Shown one piece after another: positions 1 to 6,150 of a DNA stretch of 13,946 bases. A program made the translations under genes and the position numbers. Each line of letters starts with the position of its first letter. Position 1 is the first letter of the stretch. The DNA is from Coemansia sp. RSA 922. Lineage: Eukaryota; Kickxellomycota; Kickxellomycetes; Kickxellales; Kickxellaceae. The notes under the pieces were generated by a model. It saw nothing but the letters and a program-made list of their open reading frames with translations. It was not told the DNA's origin and did not search any database. The stretch is taken from positions 1-13,946 of the forward strand of contig JANBQS010000658.1 in NCBI GenBank assembly GCA_027577415.1, written 5' to 3'.

Positions 1-1135
1 CAAACACGTCGCGCAGCAGCTGGCCGTATGCGCCGACTGTGGCTGCTTCGTTCGGCTCGTCCTCGCTGGCCGCAGGCACACCCGCGTCTTCTGGGATGCC
101 CGCCACTGCCGCCGCGTCAAAGTGCGTCGGCGAGGCAAGCGCTAGAACATGCGCATTGATCGCCTCGAGCTGCTCGCCCGTCAGCGTGTCCAGCCCCGCC
201 GATGACGACACGCCGTTGAGAAGAATCGGCCGGTGCTCCCACGGCACCAGCGCCAGGTCAAAGAACAGCGGGCCCCACCCAGTCGCCGCCCGCCGCACAT
301 GCTCCAGTGCCACCACGCGCTTGGCCGACGCCGGCACCGCCTGCCTGAGCGCCTCGGAGTCCAGCGGCCGCGCCAGGCTGATCTGCACTACGCCGACCCC
401 CGCCACGGCCCCGACTGCCGCCCGACTGACCACGTCGCCAAACGTCACATAGACCACCTGCGCATCCTCAGCACCAAAGTACGACACTGCCTCCCGCGCC
501 TCGCCCACCACCGCCGCCAATGCCTGGCTCACTGCGTCGTGCGCAGACTCGCTGCCGGGCCTCTCGCCTTGCAGGTACGCCTTGATCGCCTCTTGCGTGC
601 TGTCAGCCGCGTACCCTTGGAGCTCGATCGAGTCGGATGACCCCGCCGGGAAGCAGTGTACGAATGGCGTTCCCAGCCGTTGCGCCGCAATGGATGCTGC
701 GAGCGCATAGTCTATGGCGCCCTGCTGCGTTGTTGACCGAAGGATCGCGCACCCAGAGTCGCGTACAGCCAGAACATCGCTGACATCTGATGCCGATGTC
801 ACTGGTACGTGGAGAACGAGCGCTGGGCTCCGCTGCCGTGCCAGGCCGCGCAGAGTGGGGATGAGCGAGATCAGGTCCTCGCCTGCCACTAGTGCGCTAA
901 TCAGCTGTGGCTTCTTTGCGTCGCCTGTGGTAGAGTCCGCTACGAGCGCAGCAATCCCAGTCGCTTGCGGGAGCACCACCAAGTTGTCGCTATCAGCTAC
1001 TAGTTCGCTGACATTGGCTGCAAAGCTGCTAGTAACTGCCGTCGTGCTGTCCAGGGTTACTGCTGTCGTGTATACCACCGCCGCAGCTGCTGACGCAGCC
1101 CGTAGTGTAGTTGTCTGAAGAGAAGAAAGGGACAT
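1..1135 (-). CDS. MET5: Sulfite reductase subunit, MET5-like, N-terminal part (partial)
   Basis: The frame stays open from an ATG at 1135 to the left edge, giving the first 378 residues; the C-terminus lies outside. The sequence matches, from memory, the N-terminal pyruvate:ferredoxin-oxidoreductase-like region of fungal sulfite reductase subunits. Residues about 80-160 carry the segment PQLISALVAGEDLISLIPTL followed by a PFVHCFPAG stretch, then a YFGAEDAQVVYVTFGD strand, a KRVVALEHVRR segment and WGPLFFDL. The fragment ends in AYGQLLRDVF, which lines up with AYIKVLKQLF of yeast Met5; this favours the haem/siroheme beta subunit over Met10, whose N-terminus shares the same fold. The flavodoxin-like and siroheme/4Fe-4S regions expected of Met5 would lie beyond the window. 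NADPH sulfite reductase makes sulfide from sulfite in the cytosol. The gene is transcribed away from the PAPS reductase gene, which supports the pathway assignment. The start context is weak (T at -3). The protein is rich in Ala, Ser and Thr. Confidence 0.72.
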   Translation of the reverse strand, partial: MSLSSLQTTTLRAASAAAAVVYTTAVTLDSTTAVTSSFAANVSELVADSDNLVVLPQATGIAALVADSTTGDAKKPQLISALVAGEDLISLIPTLRGLARQRSPALVLHVPVTSASDVSDVLAVRDSGCAILRSTTQQGAIDYALAASIAAQRLGTPFVHCFPAGSSDSIELQGYAADSTQEAIKAYLQGERPGSESAHDAVSQALAAVVGEAREAVSYFGAEDAQVVYVTFGDVVSRAAVGAVAGVGVVQISLARPLDSEALRQAVPASAKRVVALEHVRRAATGWGPLFFDLALVPWEHRPILLNGVSSSAGLDTLTGEQLEAINAHVLALASPTHFDAAAVAGIPEDAGVPAASEDEPNEAATVGAYGQLLRDVF

Positions 1136-1243
1136 TGATGTAATATTTGCTAGTATTCACAAGAGAGAGAATAGATATGAAAAGGGAAAAAGGATAACAA
1201 GAGCTTCGATGTATGCGAGATAAAGACTCTTGGGCCTGGTCCA

Positions 1244-1251
1244 TATTTATA
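1244..1251 (-). promoter_or_regulatory. TATA-like box for the MET5-like gene
   Basis: On the minus strand this reads TATAAATA, about 110 bp upstream of the ATG at 1135. Position and sequence fit a fungal TATA element. There is no experimental support. Confidence 0.4.
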
Positions 1252-1460
1252 TGCTCTTTTCGCTATTGTCACTTGAAAGCGATCTGTTGCGCCATCTCCA
1301 CCCTCGCATACCTGTGATTATAGCCTATATTCCGGGGATCACCTTTGCTCAAAGAAGGCATTCTTGCTCATCTTATCTACGGAGGAGGAGGGGGGGAGAA
1401 AAAAAGTGTCTGGTCAGATATTGTCCGCACATGTCTAACCTCGATCCAATCACACGCCAG

Positions 1461-1474
1461 ATTGCGCAATTGCG
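1461..1474. promoter_or_regulatory. Interlocked palindromes, candidate bZIP site
   Basis: ATTGCGCAAT (1461-1470) is a perfect 10-bp palindrome and overlaps a second one, CGCAATTGCG (1465-1474). The first has the form of the classical C/EBP-type bZIP site. A TGCAAT half-site follows at about 1494-1499. Sulfur-gene activators in filamentous fungi (CYS3/MetR) are bZIP proteins, so a regulator site is plausible, although the sequence is not their published consensus. Confidence 0.4.
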
Positions 1475-1610
1475 TTCTATCCATTGTCGATGGTGCAATA
1501 TTCGCTGACATTGATAGTCACAGGCTAAGGGCGATCTTTTTAAATAAAAAATCTGTTACTTGCCCATGTGGGCCATTTGTAATCGTACAAAATAGAGTGG
1601 AAAAAACAGT

Positions 1611-1620
1611 CCAATATAAG
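1611..1620 (+). promoter_or_regulatory. CCAAT/TATA-like element for MET16
   Basis: CCAAT overlaps TATAAG about 155 bp upstream of the MET16 ATG. It is the best TATA-like candidate on the plus strand in this gap, but weak because AT-rich sequence is common here. Confidence 0.25.
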
Positions 1621-1775
1621 GCGATGATGTTTGCCATCAGTTTAAAGTCTTTTTTCCAACATCTCTTGCCTTTTTTTTCTGTTACCACAATTTCAATCGC
1701 AAAGTCAGATCATCCTGCTGCTGCGGCTCGACTTTCTAAACAGAGTATCCGAATAACATTCACATTTTTTTAAAA

Positions 1776-2582
1776 ATGCCTTCTCTATCTGCTCCTGTAC
1801 TCCAGCTGGACGAGTCCCAGCTCCACCACATCAACACCAAGCTATCTGCCATGGAGCCCCACCAAGTACTCGCCTGGGCCTCCACAACTTTTGCTGGACT
1901 CTACCAAGAAACAGCATTTGGTCCCTCAGGCAACGTAATATCCGACATTCTCAGCTCACACAACATCTCAGTTCCCGTCATATTCATCGACACCCTACAC
2001 CACTTTGACGAGACCCTCGACTTGGCCCGCCGCAGCCAAGAGCGCTACGGCTTTGACCTACACGTATTTAAACCGGAGGGCTGCGAAACACGCCAAGACT
2101 TTATTGCTCGCCACGGCGACAACCTCTGGAAACACGACGACGTAGTATACGATTATTCCGTTAAAGTTGAACCTGCTCGTCGTGCATATACAACTCTGGG
2201 TGCTCGTGCTGTTATTACTGGTAGACGGAGGAGCCAGAAGGGTGACCGCGCTACCATGCCTATTGTTGAGATTGAGAGTACGGGTCTGGTCAAGATTAAT
2301 CCCCTGGCTATGTGGTCCTTCCAGCAAGTGTGGACCTACCTGCGTGCTAATGAGGTTCCCTACAATGCTTTGTTGGACCAGGGATACAAGTCCGTGGGCG
2401 ATTACCATAGTACGAGACCTGTGAAGGAGGGTGAGGACGAGAGGGCGGGCCGCTGGGCGGGTTCGGAGAAAACGGAGTGTGGATTACATAAGGACTATTT
2501 CGCTATGCGCGCAGAGTTCCTCGCTAGAAACAAGACTCAGCAGGAACAAACCGTCTCACAGTTGACTGCTCAGGCAGCTTGA
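1776..2582 (+). CDS. MET16: Phosphoadenylyl-sulfate (PAPS) reductase
   Basis: This complete, intronless 268-residue protein reduces PAPS to sulfite and adenosine 3',5'-bisphosphate with thioredoxin, in cytosolic sulfate assimilation. Visible landmarks in order: the PP-loop-like FGPSGNVISDIL (about 48-59), FIDTLHHFDETLDL, YDYSVKVEPARRAY, VITGRRRSQKGDR, KINPLAMWSFQQVWTYL, then VPYNALLDQGYKSVGDYHST, PVKEGEDERAGRW and the catalytic TECGLH with Cys235. The only other cysteine is in EGCETR, so the CC and CxxC iron-sulfur ligands of APS reductases are absent; this indicates the PAPS-specific type. Length matches yeast Met16 (261). The ATG has A at -3. In the P-loop region fungal relatives usually read TAFGLTGLV, so FGPSGNVI is slightly divergent. 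The divergent neighbour encodes the next enzyme of the pathway. Confidence 0.96.
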   Translation: MPSLSAPVLQLDESQLHHINTKLSAMEPHQVLAWASTTFAGLYQETAFGPSGNVISDILSSHNISVPVIFIDTLHHFDETLDLARRSQERYGFDLHVFKPEGCETRQDFIARHGDNLWKHDDVVYDYSVKVEPARRAYTTLGARAVITGRRRSQKGDRATMPIVEIESTGLVKINPLAMWSFQQVWTYLRANEVPYNALLDQGYKSVGDYHSTRPVKEGEDERAGRWAGSEKTECGLHKDYFAMRAEFLARNKTQQEQTVSQLTAQAA

Positions 2583-2909
2583 ATACTTTTATTAATATAC
2601 GTTATATGTCTCTATATGTTGAGAATTTTTGTATGTGATACTAACAGTTGCTGCGGCCGTGTCTTCATTATTTAATGTCGGAGCTTGGTGGCGGAGAAAG
2701 TATTAGCTGTATTAGAGAGTAAACTTGCTTTTTTAAAAACTAAACTATTGAAGCCAATTTTTTTAGTCCCTAACTAACACACTGTTTGTATGGATGCCCT
2801 GATACCTTGTCTGAGAGAATTTTTTTTTTTTGAAACTGTAGAGGCTAAAACCCAGTGGTCTAGCCTGGATCTCGCAGTGATGAGTATAGTTAGCAAACGG
2901 TATTCCATT
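2583..2909. other. AT-rich convergent spacer with a small hairpin
   Basis: This holds the 3' flank of MET16 and the 3' flank of the minus-strand ORF that ends at 2910. It contains TATATGT-like sequence near 2600-2620, a T tract around 2820-2831, and an inverted repeat AGGCTA (2842-2847) / TAGCCT (2861-2866) with a 13-nt loop. I see no credible gene. Confidence 0.5.
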
Positions 2910-3248
2910 TTATAAATGATTTTTCCAAATTTCCAACGCATTTTGGGCCGCCTCAATTAACATGAATTCCACCTTTGGCAAGATCGTTTCACCGACTGAG
3001 CCCAAATAAGCTTTGACAAGAAACGAGCACTCTGGTAATAGTTTCACACTACCCTTTGAGCAAGCAATGATTTCTCCCCTCATATTAATCTGAGTGTGAA
3101 CCTCGTTTGGATCTACCTCGGGTCCATTTTTGTGTTTCTCCTCTATACGATTGCTTTCAGCATGAGTTATTCTAAAAGGGCACACGTACCCATTTCCAGT
3201 AGGAACAAAGAAGTATACTACGTTTGGTTTAAGGTGGGCTTTTTCCAT
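2910..3248 (-). CDS. Orphan small protein, tandem family copy 1
   Basis: This 112-codon ORF has an ATG at 3248 with G at +4. I do not recognise the family. It is clearly related to the 130-codon ORF at 3747-4139. Shared features are PNxVYxxVPxG, YxCxFxITHAxxNxIEE (residues 21-37), HTQxxMxGExI (51-60), PxCxxLV (72-78) and an EA..AL tail. Two cysteines (23 and 74) are conserved between the copies, and a third is at 63. Alternating hydrophobic residues suggest a small beta-rich fold. There is no signal peptide or membrane segment. This copy lacks about 13 residues present in copy 2 between the IEE and HTQ motifs. Codon use is AT-rich, unlike the housekeeping genes on either side. Conservation at the protein level between diverged copies is the main argument that it is a real gene. 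Confidence 0.6.
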   Translation of the reverse strand: MEKAHLKPNVVYFFVPTGNGYVCPFRITHAESNRIEEKHKNGPEVDPNEVHTQINMRGEIIACSKGSVKLLPECSFLVKAYLGSVGETILPKVEFMLIEAAQNALEIWKNHL

Positions 3249-3349
3249 TTGTATATCAATAGTCGTGCTACTAGTTTTAATTATATAAATAAATGGTAGG
3301 TGATATTTATTTTGTTCAAGAAGAGAGAAGAAAGAGAGGGAAGAAATTC

Positions 3350-3637
3350 CTCCAGCGCCTAGTAAAGCTGCTGGAGAGAAGAAAAAAATACCTTTGAATG
3401 GCAGGCACTGCTTTTTTCAAAAGGCAAAAGGCACTTCAAAGGTATATCTGTTTCTGAGCACCCCCAACAACAATGCGCCCTTTCTGTTCTTTCTTAGAGC
3501 TGTTGGGGGGGGGACAAGCAGTGACTTTGCCAGCTTGCTTGTCAGCGTGATTCGGGAGGTGAGCTCTTTTTCAAAAAGTGTTGGGGGGAATAACGCTGTT
3601 CCAGCAGCTTCGTTTACACTTGGCGCTGGCTGTAAAC
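3350..3637. repeat. Series of five inverted repeats
   Basis: Perfect arms read by eye: CTCCAGC 3350-3356 / GCTGGAG 3370-3376; ATACCTTTGAA 3388-3398 / TTCAAAGGTAT 3435-3445 (11 bp); CCCCCAACA 3461-3469 / TGTTGGGGG 3501-3509; GACAAGCA 3513-3520 / TGCTTGTC 3536-3543; GTTTACA 3612-3618 / TGTAAAC 3631-3637. The five lie end to end without crossing. They could fold as serial hairpins in RNA, or be remains of foldback-type insertions. Confidence 0.6.
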
Positions 3638-3698
3638 ATCATAAACTTTTATGAGTGTGTGATGGTAAAGGAGCAAGTATATGTATTTGCGTAAACCA
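3591..3698. repeat. Duplicated block, first copy
   Basis: This aligns with 4709-4813. The part 3632-3698 against 4750-4813 shows 9 mismatches in 64 aligned bases plus one 3-base gap, counted by hand. The remaining 41 bp align without gaps at lower identity. It is a direct repeat, same orientation, 1.1 kb apart. Confidence 0.8.
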
Positions 3699-3699
3699 T
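3649..3699 (-). pseudogene. Possible decayed 5' fragment of the orphan family
   Basis: An ATG at 3699 opens a 16-codon frame ending in TAA at 3651-3649. It reads MVYANTYTCSFTITHS, which resembles the VY...YxCxFxITHA core of copies 1 and 2 with about six residues missing. The homologous block at 4750-4813 lacks the 3-base insertion that creates this stop. Downstream the resemblance to the family is lost. The match is short, so this is tentative. Confidence 0.3.
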
Positions 3700-3746
3700 T
3701 TTATTTAAGATCACTATAGAAATAACTAAATACACCTTTTTTTATC

Positions 3747-4139
3747 CTACTCGTCGATTATAGTATAATCGGTTTTTAATAGTTTTTGCACCGCCTCGTA
3801 CATATATATAGCTTTGATCTTCATACCGTCAGGGCCAACATGCTCTAAATTTTCATTAACGAGATATGTACAATTGGGCACCACCATCATAATTCTTAAT
3901 CTCGTGTAAACAATTTTTTCTCCACTCATGGTGAGTTGAGTGTGATCTTCAGCATTTGCCATCTTAATGTTTTTGTCCTTACCGCTAAGAATCTTTCTTA
4001 GTGTATTGGACCGCTCCTCTTCAATCTTATTAGCGATAGCATGAGTTATTATAAACAGACATTTGTATTTATCTCCGTCCGGAACTATGTAGTAGACTAA
4101 ATTGGGATCAAGTTGTCTGGTACTCTCTCTAGCGTCCAT
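3747..4139 (-). CDS. Orphan small protein, tandem family copy 2
   Basis: This 130-codon ORF has an ATG at 4139 in a good context (A at -3, G at +4). It is the longest clear member of the local family and I do not recognise it. Motifs in order: DPNLVYYIVPDGDKYKC (11-27), FIITHAIANKIEEE (29-42), a Lys-rich insert (about 46-62) missing from copy 1, DHTQLTMSGEKIV (65-77), VVPNCTYLV (86-94) and a C-terminal YEAVQKLL helix followed by an acidic end. Cys27 and Cys90 match the conserved cysteines of copy 1. No signal peptide, membrane span or known catalytic motif is visible. The protein is about one-third identical to copy 1 by eye. Use of ATA and other AT-ending codons contrasts with MET16 and SAC3. 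Confidence 0.65.
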   Translation of the reverse strand: MDARESTRQLDPNLVYYIVPDGDKYKCLFIITHAIANKIEEERSNTLRKILSGKDKNIKMANAEDHTQLTMSGEKIVYTRLRIMMVVPNCTYLVNENLEHVGPDGMKIKAIYMYEAVQKLLKTDYTIIDE

Positions 4140-4230
4140 TGTCGTTAATAAAAAAAATGAAGAGTAAAAAAGTAAGAAAAAATAATTTTTTTTAGGTAAG
4201 AGCTTCCAAGCTCAAAAAAAAGAGAGGTGC

Positions 4231-4286
4231 TTTGGCGCCCTTTTTATGTGCCAAAGGGTGCCGTTGACTGGAAGCCAAGCCAGTCA
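4231..4286. repeat. Two adjacent inverted repeats
   Basis: TTTGGC 4231-4236 pairs with GCCAAA 4250-4255, and TGACTGG 4265-4271 pairs with CCAGTCA 4280-4286 (8-nt loop). In addition CCGTTGA at 4261-4267 is complementary to TCAACGG at 4311-4317 and again at 4351-4357, giving alternative pairings. Confidence 0.55.
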
Positions 4287-4618
4287 GAGTGGTGGGGTGT
4301 TTTCCGCCATTCAACGGCCGAAAAAACAATACCCCCAAAGGAGTTTGCAATCAACGGATGTGTCAGAAGAGCGTTTTTCCAAAGTGTCCGGATTGTCCGG
4401 CATCCTTTCAAAGACAAAGTCTTAGCAGTAAAGATTTTTCCAAGAACTTTGAAATTCTTTTTAAAAAAAATCCTCCAGTCAACGCTTTCTTAGAGCGCCT
4501 TCTAAGAAAGTGGCCGAAATCAGATTACTCCTACCAAAGTTTCTAGGTAAGAGGCAATCTGATGAAGCTCGAGGGAAGAAAGGATTTGTCACTATTTCAA
4601 GACGATAGAAGCCAATGG
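4270..4618. repeat. Duplicated flank block, B copy
   Basis: This aligns over its whole length with 5562-5926. Two 16-base runs are identical: TTTCCGCCATTCAACG (4301-4316 and 5593-5608) and AGTTTGCAATCAACGG (4342-4357 and 5622-5637). The gap between them is 12 bases longer here. A CCGGA-3nt-TCCGG hairpin is kept in both copies (4388-4400 here). Another inverted repeat is TTTCAAAG 4406-4413 / CTTTGAAA 4447-4454. Confidence 0.85.
4485..4510. repeat. Perfect 10-bp hairpin
   Basis: CTTTCTTAGA (4485-4494) and TCTAAGAAAG (4501-4510) are perfect complements around a 6-nt loop. It lies inside the B block, and the matching part of the C block does not keep this exact stem. Confidence 0.7.
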
Positions 4619-4708
4619 TTGCTCCGGAGGAGGTTCTCACAGTGACGCTGTTTAAGGCAGAGCAAAGGGGGTTTCTCTCTGAACTGTAGTGGACAAGTGA
4701 GAGACAAG

Positions 4709-4813
4709 TAACACTGTAGCGGCTGTTTCTTCTACACCTGGAACTAGACGTAAAAATCATGAACTTTGAGTGTATGGTGGAAAAGGAGGAAGTGGATGTA
4801 TTTGAGTAAACCA
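4709..4813. repeat. Duplicated block, second copy
   Basis: Direct repeat of 3591-3698; the last 64 bp differ at 9 positions. Read on the minus strand, the frame equivalent to the possible family remnant at 3649-3699 is open here but begins with TTG, and it has lost the Tyr and Cys of the motif. Confidence 0.8.
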
Positions 4814-5070
4814 AGTTATTAGAAATATCTGAAGCAAAACTTCTATGTAAACTGTAATTGTCTGTTCGGTATTTACAAACTCTGTTAAAAAGCCATTCTC
4901 TAAGGTATTACCTAGTATTTGTTAGTCTAAACTGTGCTTATAGTTTTTAGCGCCCGTCAAGTTTTATCTGAGGTGCCAAGTTTTGGATATGACATTTGAT
5001 TGTGTCAGGTGATTATCGACAAATTTGGCTGAGCGCCCTCCCCCTACGGTCCAATGGATGCAGTAAATTT

Positions 5071-5472
5071 TTACACTCCGCAACACCGAGTTCTTGGACG
5101 TGACATGGCCAAAACCAGTTTTGGCATAATGTCAGCTGGTTCAAGCTCTGGTTCACGCTCTATTAGCATACTTAGCTCACCAATACATATGAATTTGCAT
5201 CTGGGAGAAATTATCTCAGCAGATGTTGATTCATGCTTGATTCTCTGAGCAACCTCGTTTAACTGTACGATAGACGGTTGCTCGTGTATAAACTTGTTCC
5301 AATCATTTCGAATTAATATTTCTTCCAAACTCAGCTCAATTATGTCACTACTTAATATATTCCGAAGTATGTGAGTACGGTATACAAATTCCCCACCACT
5401 TACATGCATGACTATTACTACATCAGGAAGCTCGCTACAGTCAGACCCAGCTAAAATAAACGCCTCGTTCAT
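5071..5472 (-). CDS. Small protein, probable diverged third family member
   Basis: This 133-codon ORF has an ATG at 5472 (G at -3). I do not recognise it. Similarity to copies 1 and 2 is weak but collinear: LPDVVIVMHVSGGEFVY (16-31) against PNLVYYIVPDGDKYKC, and SPRCKFICIGEL (89-100) against VPNCTYLVNENL. Cys92 corresponds to the conserved P-x-C cysteine; the first conserved cysteine is missing. It has the same orientation, and its 5' flank is the C copy of the block that also lies upstream of copy 2, so shared descent by segmental duplication is likely. The end is basic and cysteine-rich (RPRTRCCGV). A central acidic and hydrophobic stretch (about 42-54) replaces the Lys-rich insert of copy 2. 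It could instead be an unrelated or non-functional ORF. Confidence 0.45.
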   Translation of the reverse strand: MNEAFILAGSDCSELPDVVIVMHVSGGEFVYRTHILRNILSSDIIELSLEEILIRNDWNKFIHEQPSIVQLNEVAQRIKHESTSAEIISPRCKFICIGELSMLIEREPELEPADIMPKLVLAMSRPRTRCCGV

Positions 5473-6150
5473 TACTATAAAATAAAAAAAGTATGAGGCT
5501 AAAGAAGACTGGAGAAAAAAAGTGAAAAAAGCAGTTGTTCAAACTCTCAAGCAAAAAAGGGGGAAACCAAGTCTGTCGAGGTGGTGGGATACTTTCCGCC
5601 ATTCAACGACCCTCTTAAAGAAGTTTGCAATCAACGGGGTTGTCAAAGAAGAGCACTCTTCAAAGCATCCGGATTCTCCGGCTGCCATTTTTTTCGAGGA
5701 CAAAGTCTCTGAAACAAATATTTTTTCTTCGAAAGAAGAACCCTTTTGAAGTGTTTTCAAAATACTCCCAGTCAACGGCTCTCTCCAACACTTTCCTTGA
5801 AATAAAGAAATTTGATTAATGTAATCAGATTCCGGTCAATTTCTTCAAGGGAAAAAATAACACCAATCTGAATGAAATCGGGCAATAGAGGGTTTAGCAC
5901 CCTTTTTTCAAGACGAAGGCCAATGTCATAATCTAACCTGTAAAGCACAATTTCTTTTTTTTTTTTCCTGGCATTGCCCGTAATAGAAGCGTCAATTTTT
6001 TATTTAGTTATCCACAAATGTTCTAGTCATTTGCTTTGTCGCCATAAGAATCCCAGCCTTACTAGAAAGGACTTGGTCATGCGACATTTTACGTCCAATT
6101 TTTTTACAAATATTATTTTTTGCAATTTTTCATCTCTTTTTTCTCATATC
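5473..6150. other. Gap between copy 3 and ATG101
   Basis: About 680 bp. The part next to copy 3 is A-rich, then the C block (5562-5926) follows, then AT-rich sequence with a T tract near 5955-5968 that should contain the ATG101 promoter. No clear TATA box stands out there. An in-frame ATG at 6079 precedes the chosen ATG101 start by 24 codons. Confidence 0.5.
5562..5926. repeat. Duplicated flank block, C copy
   Basis: Direct repeat of 4270-4618. It keeps the CCGGA-3nt-TCCGG hairpin (5669-5681). It also has hairpins not seen in the B copy: TTCTTC-GAAA-GAAGAA (5725-5740, a GNRA-type loop) and TTTTGAA 5744-5750 / TTCAAAA 5756-5762. Confidence 0.85.

Larger units (their letters stand above)
1136..1775. 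promoter_or_regulatory. Shared divergent promoter region of MET5-like and MET16
   Basis: This 640-bp gap separates the two divergent start codons and has no convincing ORF. Visible elements are a TATA-like box towards MET5 (1244-1251), a CCAAT followed by TATAAG towards MET16 (1611-1620), a purine-rich tract at 1381-1406 and interlocked palindromes at 1461-1474. The stretch GTTGCGCCAT at 1286-1295 matches 8 of 10 positions of the Neurospora CYS3 consensus ATGRYRYCAT. I see no CACGTG (Cbf1) site. Coordinated control of the two sulfur genes from this gap is an inference. Confidence 0.6.
3249..3746. other. Non-coding gap rich in inverted repeats, upstream of copy 1
   Basis: About 500 bp without a convincing intact gene. 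It contains a dense run of inverted repeats (3350-3637) and a block at 3591-3698 that recurs at 4709-4813. On the minus strand, AATAAA at 3705-3700 lies about 42 bp past the stop of copy 2 and could be its polyadenylation signal. Confidence 0.55.
4140..5070. other. Non-coding gap between copies 2 and 3, mostly repeats
   Basis: About 930 bp. From left to right it has A/T-rich leader sequence, hairpins at 4231-4286, the B copy of a duplicated block (4270-4618), a perfect 10-bp hairpin at 4485-4510, the second copy of another duplicated block (4709-4813), and then about 255 bp (4814-5070) in which I see nothing recognisable. Short frames are open on both strands in the repeats, but none looks like an intact gene. 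Confidence 0.5.

Noticed and set aside
39..640. Plus-strand frames over the left edge
   Set aside because: Antisense to the MET5-like reading frame, with compositional bias only.
1..1135. MET10 (flavoprotein alpha subunit) as identity of the left-edge gene
   Set aside because: Met10 shares the N-terminal fold and a YFGAxDA segment, but the early start position and the AYGQLLRDVF segment fit Met5 better. Not fully excluded.
2842..2870. Possible tRNA-like element near a T tract
   Set aside because: A GGTCTAGCC stretch slightly resembles an A box, but there is no B box (GGTTCGANNCC) and no cloverleaf.
3394..3654. 86-codon plus-strand frame
   Set aside because: It runs through the inverted repeats and a G tract; composition reflects the repeats and no homologous frame exists in the other flanks.
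4479..4814. 111-codon minus-strand frame
   Set aside because: It begins with TTG, is made almost entirely of duplicated blocks and has Ser/Arg-rich composition; better described as repeat sequence, possibly a family remnant at its start.
6079..6150. Upstream in-frame ATG extending ATG101 by 24 codons
   Set aside because: The extension is Phe- and Asn-rich leader-like sequence. Distance from Met to the LHT motif matches relatives only with the start at 6151.
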